NCBI RefSeq assembly: GCF_036116635.1
Contig: NZ_CP107995.1
Location: 2,480,001-2,544,000, forward strand
DNA from: Amycolatopsis sp. NBC_00345
GTDB taxonomy: Bacteria > Actinomycetota > Actinomycetes > Mycobacteriales > Pseudonocardiaceae
DNA: 64,000 nt
Direction: 5' to 3'
In this document: in pieces, positions 58,889 to 64,000 of the stretch
Position numbering within the stretch: position 1 is the first letter of the stretch
Layout: each line of letters starts with the position of its first letter
The notes under the pieces: model-generated
Told to the model about the DNA's origin: nothing
The model's input: only the letters and a program-made list of their open reading frames with translations
Database searches by the model: none
Translations under genes and position numbers: made by a program

Positions 58889-60168
58889 CCGCCGATGATC
58901 TTGTCGAGCGCGGCGTTCGCGTCGGCCGTGGCCTGGTCGACGGTCTTCTTGCCGGTCAGGTACGCGGTCAGCATGTCCTTCAGCGGGTTCTGGCCGGACT
59001 CGACCTCACCCCACTTGGGGCTGGTGGGCACCGCGCGGCCGTTCTTCGAGGCCGTGGCCATGACTGCGCCCAGCGGGTCCTTGGACAGCGCGCTGACGTC
59101 CGACGACGTGCCCGGCACGTAGCCGGCCGCGGCCATCTGGGTCATGTACTTGTCGCCCGAGAGCAGCTTCAGGTACTCCTTCGCCAGGTCCTTGTTCTTG
59201 CTGTTGACCGGGACGACGAGGTTCGAGCCGCCGAGGAACACCGGGGCCGGCTGGCCCGCGGTCTTGCCAGGGATCGCGAACGCGCCGGTCTTGTCGGTGA
59301 TGGTCGGGTCGGTCTTGGCGGCGGTGGCCACCTCGCCCGGGGTGCCGATGAACATCGCGACCTTGCCGCCGCCGTAGATGCCCGCCTGCTGCGGGGTGGC
59401 CTCGTCGTTGTCCTTCGGCGCGGTGGTGCCGGAGGCGTCCACGAGCTGCTTGTAGAACTCCAGGCCCGCCTTCGAGCCGGCGCTGTCGAGCGTGGACTTG
59501 AAGGACTTGCCGTCGGCCTTCGCGATGTCACCGCCGTTGTCCCAGATGAACGACAGCAGCGAGTACCAGTACTGGCCCGGCAGGTAGAGCGGCTGGAACT
59601 GCGGGTCGCTGCCGAACTTCGCCTTGAGCTTGGTGATGGCGTCGAGCCACTCCGCGTTCGAGGCCGGCGTGGCGGTGATGCCGGCCTGCTCGAACATGTC
59701 CTTGCGGTAGAGCACCTCCCGGTTGGCGGCGTAGAACGGCACGCCGTAGGTCTTGCCGTCGTACTCGCCCGAGGCCTTGAGGCCGGCGAGCCACTGCGCG
59801 CCGTTCAGGTCGTTGACCGAGGAGGTCAGGTCCTCCAGCACACCCTGCGAGGCGAACGCCGGCGTCTGCGTGTTGCCGACCTCGATCACGTCGGGCGGGT
59901 TGTCGCCGGCCAGCGCGGTGGTGAGCTTCTGCTGGATCCCGTTCCACTGCTGGATCTGGTAGTCGACCTTGACCCCGGCGTGCGCGGCCTCGAATTCCTT
60001 GTTCAGTGCCCCCGACAGGCTGTCCGGCGCGGAGCCGGTCATCAGCCAGACCGTCAGCGTGCCGGTCCCCGAGCCCGAGGCGTTGTCACCGCCGCCAGAG
60101 CCGGCACAACCGGCTGTCGCGAGGGTGATGGCGGCGGCGCCCGCCACCAGCTTGAGCCAGCGCTTCAC
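58885..60168 (-). CDS. Sugar-binding lipoprotein (DasA-like)
   Basis: A 427-residue solute-binding lipoprotein of family 1 (CUT1). The signal MKRWLKLVAGAAAITLATAGC ends in lipobox TAGC at residue 21. The mature part has the SBP_bac_1 features (LTVWLMTG, PPDVIEVGNTQTPAFASQGVLEDLT). GTG 60168 is chosen at AAAGGA and the signal start. The dre operators and adjoining hexosaminidase suggest chitobiose; no ATPase gene is in the operon, consistent with a shared MsiK-type ATPase. Confidence 0.88.
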   Translation of the reverse strand: MKRWLKLVAGAAAITLATAGCAGSGGGDNASGSGTGTLTVWLMTGSAPDSLSGALNKEFEAAHAGVKVDYQIQQWNGIQQKLTTALAGDNPPDVIEVGNTQTPAFASQGVLEDLTSSVNDLNGAQWLAGLKASGEYDGKTYGVPFYAANREVLYRKDMFEQAGITATPASNAEWLDAITKLKAKFGSDPQFQPLYLPGQYWYSLLSFIWDNGGDIAKADGKSFKSTLDSAGSKAGLEFYKQLVDASGTTAPKDNDEATPQQAGIYGGGKVAMFIGTPGEVATAAKTDPTITDKTGAFAIPGKTAGQPAPVFLGGSNLVVPVNSKNKDLAKEYLKLLSGDKYMTQMAAAGYVPGTSSDVSALSKDPLGAVMATASKNGRAVPTSPKWGEVESGQNPLKDMLTAYLTGKKTVDQATADANAALDKIIGG

Positions 60169-60213
60169 TTGTCTCGTCCTTTCGGTGCCCGGCCCCCAGG
60201 CCGGTGGGTGACA

Positions 60214-60265
60214 AATGGTGTAGACCAATGTCGAGCAGCGTGGTCCGGACCACAGCTGGTGTCAA
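60214..60265 (-). promoter_or_regulatory. Promoter with two DasR (dre)-like operators
   Basis: On the minus strand TTGACA (60265-60260), 17 bases, CACGCT (60242-60237). ATTGGTCTACACCATT (60229-60214) and the perfect palindrome GTGGTCCGGACCAC (60253-60240) resemble the DasR consensus built on TGGTCTAGACCA. One overlaps the -10/spacer and one the transcription start; centres are 25 bases apart. Confidence 0.72.
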
Positions 60266-60363
60266 GCCGGTTGCCAAGACGTTGTAAACGCGGCGGGCGG
60301 TTTGACTCTGCGTGTACGCGTGGTTACCGGCTTACCGCGCGAAAGCCTGAGCGGACACGAAAA

Positions 60364-60397
60364 ACCCCTGCTGGCCACCAGCTCGCGCAGCAGGGGT
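60364..60397 (-). terminator. Intrinsic terminator of gdhA
   Basis: ACCCCTGCTG pairs with CAGCAGGGGT across a 14-base loop, followed on the minus strand by TTTTTC: a textbook Rho-independent terminator about 115 bases after the gdhA stop. The remaining 345-base gap to 60169 holds only this and the das promoter. Confidence 0.9.
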
Positions 60398-60513
60398 GTA
60401 CTGGGTGAACGATTCGCCGGCACCCGCGGCGCCGGCCGGACCGGCCCGGTTTGCCGGACTGCGCCTGGTCCAGTGGTACGGAGTGGTCCGCAGGACGCCG
60501 CGGCGCCCGGGAA

Positions 60514-61857
60514 TCAGATCAGGCCGAGAGTGGACATCGCTCCCGCCACGGTACGGAACCCGGCGATGTTCGCGCCGGTCACGTAGTCGCCCGGCGCGCC
60601 GTGCTCTTCGGCGGTGGTGAGGCAGCGGGTGTGGATCGCGGTCATGGTCTCCTTGAGCCGCCGGTCGGTCTGCTCGAACGTCCAGCGCTCGCGCGCGGCG
60701 TTCTGCTGCATTTCCAGCGCGGAGGTGGCCACGCCGCCCGCGTTCGCCGCCTTGCCGGGCGCGAACACGACGCCGGCCTCGCGGAACACCTGGACGGCCG
60801 CGGGCGTGCACGGCATGTTGGCGCCTTCGGCCACGCCGAGCAAGCCGTTCTTCACCAGCGCGATCGCGGCCGGCTCGTCCAGCTCGTTCTGCGTCGCCGA
60901 CGGCACCGCGACGTCGCAAGGCACCTCCCACGGCGTTTCGCCGGGGAAGAAGCGCGCGGACGGCACGTGCCCGAGGTAAGCCTGAAGCCGTTCCCGCCGG
61001 ACGTTCTTGACCTCGTGCAGCACGTCGAGGTCGATGCCCGCGGGGTCGTGCAGGAAGCCGCCGGAGTCGGAGCAGGCGACGGTGGTGGCGCCGAGTTCGC
61101 GCAGCTTCGCCATGGCGTGGAAGGCGACGTTGCCCGAGCCGGAGACCACGGCGGTCCGGCCGTCCAGGCGCTCGCCGCGCGTGGTGAGGGCGGCGTCGAG
61201 GAAGTAGACCGTGCCGTAGCCGGTCGCCTCGGGCCGCGCGAGGCTGCCGCCGACGAGCGGGTCCTTGCCGGTGATGGTGCCCGCGTCGAACCGGTTGGTG
61301 AGGCGTTTGTACTGGCCGAACAGGTAGCCGACCTCACGCCCGCCGACGCCGATGTCGCCCGCGGGCACGTCGGTCTGCGGGCCGATGTGGCGGTGCAGCT
61401 CGGTCATGAACGCCTGGCAGAACCGCATCACCTCGGCGTCGGAGCGCCCGGCCGGGTCGAAGTCCGAGCCGCCCTTGCCGGCGCCGATGCCGAGGCCGGT
61501 GAGCGCGTTCTTGAACACCTGCTCGAAGGCCAGGAACTTGACCGTGCCGAGGCTGACGCTGCGGTGGAACCGCAGGCCGCCCTTGTACGGGCCGAGCGCG
61601 GAGCTGAAGCCGACGCGGAAGCCGCGGTTGACGTGCGCCCGGCCTTCGTCATCGGTCCAGACCACCCGGAACATGATCTGCCGCTCGGGCTCGCAGAGCC
61701 GCTCCAGCAGCGCGGCGTCGCGCAGCCCGGGGTCGCGGCGCAGCGCGGGCTGGATGGCTTCGAGCACCTCGGACACGGCCTGGTGGAACTCGTCCTCGGC
61801 CGGGTTCCGGCGCACGATGTCCGCGAGCAGGGCCGAGGAGGCGGTGTCCAGATTCAT
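60514..61857 (-). CDS. gdhA: NADP-specific glutamate dehydrogenase
   Basis: Assimilates ammonium by reductive amination of 2-oxoglutarate. The 447-residue length and motifs match the hexameric bacterial enzyme: PYKGGLRFHRSV with the substrate Lys, GGGKGGSDFDP-like AGKGGSDFDPAG, and the NADP-binding VVSGSGNVAFHAMAKL. ATG 61857 follows AAAGGGAACC; an in-frame ATG about 15 codons upstream is possible. It may recycle nitrogen from betaine-derived glycine or chitin sugars. Confidence 0.95.
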   Translation of the reverse strand: MNLDTASSALLADIVRRNPAEDEFHQAVSEVLEAIQPALRRDPGLRDAALLERLCEPERQIMFRVVWTDDEGRAHVNRGFRVGFSSALGPYKGGLRFHRSVSLGTVKFLAFEQVFKNALTGLGIGAGKGGSDFDPAGRSDAEVMRFCQAFMTELHRHIGPQTDVPAGDIGVGGREVGYLFGQYKRLTNRFDAGTITGKDPLVGGSLARPEATGYGTVYFLDAALTTRGERLDGRTAVVSGSGNVAFHAMAKLRELGATTVACSDSGGFLHDPAGIDLDVLHEVKNVRRERLQAYLGHVPSARFFPGETPWEVPCDVAVPSATQNELDEPAAIALVKNGLLGVAEGANMPCTPAAVQVFREAGVVFAPGKAANAGGVATSALEMQQNAARERWTFEQTDRRLKETMTAIHTRCLTTAEEHGAPGDYVTGANIAGFRTVAGAMSTLGLI

Positions 61858-61983
61858 CGCGGGGTTCCCTTTCGCCGGTGAAGTCGTGCTGTCGACCATG
61901 ACACGGCCTCCGGGACCGGGAAAACCGCGGAAAACGATTGGGCCCAAGGGGTTGACAGCACGGTCGAGAGGCCCGGGGGACGG

Positions 61984-62023
61984 CGAAGGCCCCGCCCGGT
62001 GTTGCTCCCGGACGGGGCCTTCG
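61984..62023. terminator. Terminator hairpin upstream of gdhA
   Basis: CGAAGGCCCCG (61984-61994) and CGGGGCCTTCG (62013-62023) are perfect 11-base arms, placed 17 bases after the stop of the SH3/NlpC-like gene. No U-run. Confidence 0.75.
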
Positions 62024-62040
62024 GACGCCTGTTACTCGGA

Positions 62041-62817
62041 TCAGTGGTTCACCTTGAACCACGGCTGCGACCAGCCGAGGTAGGTCTGGCCCCACTTGCT
62101 CTTGATCTGCGCGATGGTGGTCTGGGTGTAGCTGCCCGCGCCGTTGATGTCGTTCGACAGGAACTGGCCGCCGCCGATCGAGATCATCGTGTGGCCCGAG
62201 CCGCCGTTGGAGAAGAACGCCAGGCCGCCCGCCGGCACGTTCTGGTCGCCCGCGTGCTTGTACTGCGCCGGGATCTGCGTCCAGTGCACGTACGCGGTGG
62301 TGGAGCCGCTCGCCGAGAAGCCGTAGTTCTGCGCGTTGATGCGGTCGCACCAGCCGTTGTAGGAGTCGATGTTGTTGGTGTGCACGCGGGTCTTGGCGTA
62401 CGCGACGGCCTGCGCGCAGGTCTTCCCGTCGCCGAGGCCGGTGGTGGAGCAGGTGTTCGCCGGCGGCGTCGGCACGTTGGTGCAGTCCGGGGCGATGCGG
62501 CCGTCGGAGCCGGTGTAGACGTAGGTGTCGGTGATGTAGCCGTTGCTGGCCGGCACGTGGTCCCAGACGGTGCTGGTGCCGTACTTGCCGGTCACGCTGT
62601 CGCCGGTGGTCTGGCAGTCGATCACGATGGCGGTGCCGTCGGCGATGGTGCCGACGGAGCTCGCGCCGGTGCCCGGGGCGGAGCGCACGGTCAGCGGCGC
62701 GCCGGAGTCGGTGTGCACGGTGCCGTTCGAGGCGGCCGCCATGGCCGGCGCCATCCCGCTCAGCGCGACCGCCGCGGCGAAGGCCAGTATCCCCAGCGAG
62801 CGTTTCGCGATTCTCAT
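62041..62817 (-). CDS. Secreted SH3-domain protein with NlpC/P60- or CHAP-like C-terminal domain
   Basis: A 258-residue secreted protein. Signal peptide about residues 1-28 (cut after AMA). Residues about 32-95 form a bacterial SH3 domain (LTVRSAPGTGASSVGTIADGT). The C-terminal part has a Cys in YNGWCDRI and a His in GSGHTMISIGGG, the Cys/His arrangement of papain-like peptidoglycan amidases, plus a disulfide-type CAQAV region. Likely cell wall binding/hydrolysis; the catalytic role is inferred. GGAGGAACC precedes ATG 62817. Confidence 0.75.
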   Translation of the reverse strand: MRIAKRSLGILAFAAAVALSGMAPAMAAASNGTVHTDSGAPLTVRSAPGTGASSVGTIADGTAIVIDCQTTGDSVTGKYGTSTVWDHVPASNGYITDTYVYTGSDGRIAPDCTNVPTPPANTCSTTGLGDGKTCAQAVAYAKTRVHTNNIDSYNGWCDRINAQNYGFSASGSTTAYVHWTQIPAQYKHAGDQNVPAGGLAFFSNGGSGHTMISIGGGQFLSNDINGAGSYTQTTIAQIKSKWGQTYLGWSQPWFKVNH

Positions 62818-63110
62818 CTTCGGTTCCTCCATCGTCCCCAGTGGGTGTGGGGACAGCCTGGCCGGAGCCGGTACACGCGCCGTACAAAACGGCTCGGGTG
62901 CTCTGTTATCTCGTACAAAACGGACACAGAACGGCTCGGGTGGACCCTCGGACTGGCGGCCCGGGCGGCGCCGGGCCATGCGCCCCAATGCGGCGTTGGG
63001 TGCGTTGGACGCACCGAACGCCACATTGGGTGCGCTGAGCGCACCGAACGCCACATTGGGGCGGAACAAGGGGGGCCGGGCCGGACGCCGTGCTGATCCG
63101 GTGTGGACGG
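62818..63110. repeat. Intergenic region with two repeat families
   Basis: Near the SH3 gene start: ACAAAACGGCTCGGGTG at 62883 and ACAGAACGGCTCGGGTG at 62926 (43-base spacing). Further on, GCACCGAACGCCACATTGGG occurs at 63011-63030 and 63041-63060, with an inverted degenerate copy (CCCAATGCGGCGTTGGG...) near 62984. No gene is supported. Confidence 0.6.
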
Positions 63111-64000
63111 TCAGGACCGCTTGGCGCCGCCCGGCTTGCGGCGCGGCACGTAGTCGCGGCTGTCGCCCTGGATCAGCCGGGAGCGCAACGTGGTGAGCAG
63201 CTCGGAGGCGCCCGTGGCGCGGTCCTCGTCGCGGGAGGCGAGGCCCAGCAGGAGGGCGTCGGTCAGCACCTCGGCGCTGAGCATCTCGCCGGTGAAGTTG
63301 CTGGGGGAGTGGGTGGCCGTCAGGGTCACGTCCACCCGGTCGCCGAAGAGCGGGCCCAGCGAGTCGGACACCAGCACGGTGCGCGCGCCGACCGCGCGGG
63401 CGTGGTCCAGCAGCACCTCGATGTCGCCGAGCAGCCGCCGCGGCAGGTAGAGCACCACGACGTCACCCTCGGCCAGGCCGAGCAGGTCGTCGGCGAGCCG
63501 GAAGCCGGTCGCGCCGCTGGACCGGGCGCGCCGGCCCATCCGGTTGAGCCGCAGCGCCAGGTAGTTCGCCAGGTAGCTCGACGGGCCGATGCCGAAGCCG
63601 AGCACCTCGCGCGCGCCGTCGAGCAGGTCGACCGCGCGGTCGAACTCCGCCTCCGGCACCTGCCGCCAGGTCTCGGCCAGCCGCTCGGTCGCCTCGGTGA
63701 ACACGCGGGCGAGCACCGAGGGCGGCGTGCCCTGTTCGCCGGCCACGCTGGTGCGGAGCTGGATCGACGGGCTGGAGTCGGTCACCACCTGCTGGGCCAG
63801 GTGCTGGCGCAGCTCGGCGAGCCCGCCGTAGCCGAGCGTCTTCGCGGTCCGGACCACGGTCGCGTCGCTGGTGCCGGTGGCCGCGCCGATCTGCTCCGCG
63901 GTCGCGAAGATGGCCTCACGGGAGTGGCCGCGCAGGTACTCGGCGACCAGCCGCTCGGCCCGTGACATCCGGGCGAGCCGCCCGGTGATCCGCTCGGTGA
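63111..64000 (-). CDS. RpiR-family regulator with SIS domain (5' end beyond window)
   Basis: An HTH of the RpiR type (GTSDATVVRTAKTLGYGGLAELRQ) is followed by a sugar isomerase (SIS) effector domain (FGIGPSSYLANYLALRLNRMG, DVVVLYLPRR). The frame continues past ATG 63968 with TERITGRLAR, matching the N-terminal helix of these proteins, so the true start is outside the window. Such regulators sense sugar phosphates, e.g. MurNAc-6-P or GlcNAc-6-P. Targets unknown. Confidence 0.88.
   Translation of the reverse strand, partial: TERITGRLARMSRAERLVAEYLRGHSREAIFATAEQIGAATGTSDATVVRTAKTLGYGGLAELRQHLAQQVVTDSSPSIQLRTSVAGEQGTPPSVLARVFTEATERLAETWRQVPEAEFDRAVDLLDGAREVLGFGIGPSSYLANYLALRLNRMGRRARSSGATGFRLADDLLGLAEGDVVVLYLPRRLLGDIEVLLDHARAVGARTVLVSDSLGPLFGDRVDVTLTATHSPSNFTGEMLSAEVLTDALLLGLASRDEDRATGASELLTTLRSRLIQGDSRDYVPRRKPGGAKRS

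Noticed and set aside
1..64000. tRNA or rRNA genes
   Set aside because: No cloverleaf-like or rRNA-like segment was noticed by reading; a covariance-model scan was not possible here.

Overview
The window is a chromosomal segment of a very GC-rich mycothiol-producing actinobacterium, most likely Pseudonocardiaceae and close to Amycolatopsis. The evidence is strong G/C preference at third codon positions, many GTG/TTG starts, -10 boxes of the TAGGCT/TAGGGT type a few bases before leaderless start codons, a mycothiol-dependent formaldehyde dehydrogenase, and DasR-type (dre) operator sequences. Genus is an inference; no rRNA or tRNA gene was seen.

Layout. 1-8 kb: end of a GH64 beta-1,3-glucanase, an SRPBCC protein, a four-gene dipeptide-type ABC importer operon and a divergent MFS transporter. 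8-31 kb: mostly single genes and small units: msrA, LysR/EamA exporter pair, FAD monooxygenase/TetR pair, FrnE-like thiol oxidoreductase, an ECF-type sigma factor with a membrane partner, signal peptidase I, enoyl-CoA hydratase/TetR pair, a TPP enzyme-cyclase operon, HD hydrolase, L,D-transpeptidase, CGNR regulator, VOC protein, trmO, sulfatase, and an ArsR-AHSA1 fusion with a DHFR-like protein. At 30.7-31.7 kb an intact IS5-family element sits in the centre of one of the intergenic palindromes.

32-53.5 kb is the centrepiece: a choline/glycine betaine to glycine to serine/C1 catabolic island. Choline dehydrogenase (betA), an APC permease and betaine aldehyde dehydrogenase (betB) form one operon with a divergent BetI-like TetR. 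A Rieske oxygenase (gbcA type) is coupled to mycothiol-dependent formaldehyde dehydrogenase (mscR). A Rieske ferredoxin and its FAD reductase lie in a separate operon whose promoter carries the same operator type as the mscR-gbcA promoter. An eight-gene operon under a GntR-type palindrome carries glyA, soxBDAG, purU, a dimethylglycine oxidase-like flavoprotein and a cyclodeaminase/cyclohydrolase-family protein. Together these give choline > betaine aldehyde > betaine > dimethylglycine > sarcosine > glycine > serine, with methyl groups leaving as formaldehyde or folate-bound C1 units.

53.6-64 kb: an SDR, a zinc alcohol dehydrogenase, a DasABC-like sugar ABC importer with a GH3 hexosaminidase under two dre-like operators, NADP-glutamate dehydrogenase with a clear intrinsic terminator, a secreted SH3/NlpC-like protein, and the truncated start of an RpiR-SIS regulator.

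Two families of long near-perfect intergenic palindromes (A: 846, 21497, 30683/31691, 54449; B: 8054, 34231, 55555) punctuate the window. Both show paired compensatory changes between copies, so base pairing is conserved. Three of the four A copies supply the same last two codons (Asp-Ser) and the TGA stop to neighbouring genes.
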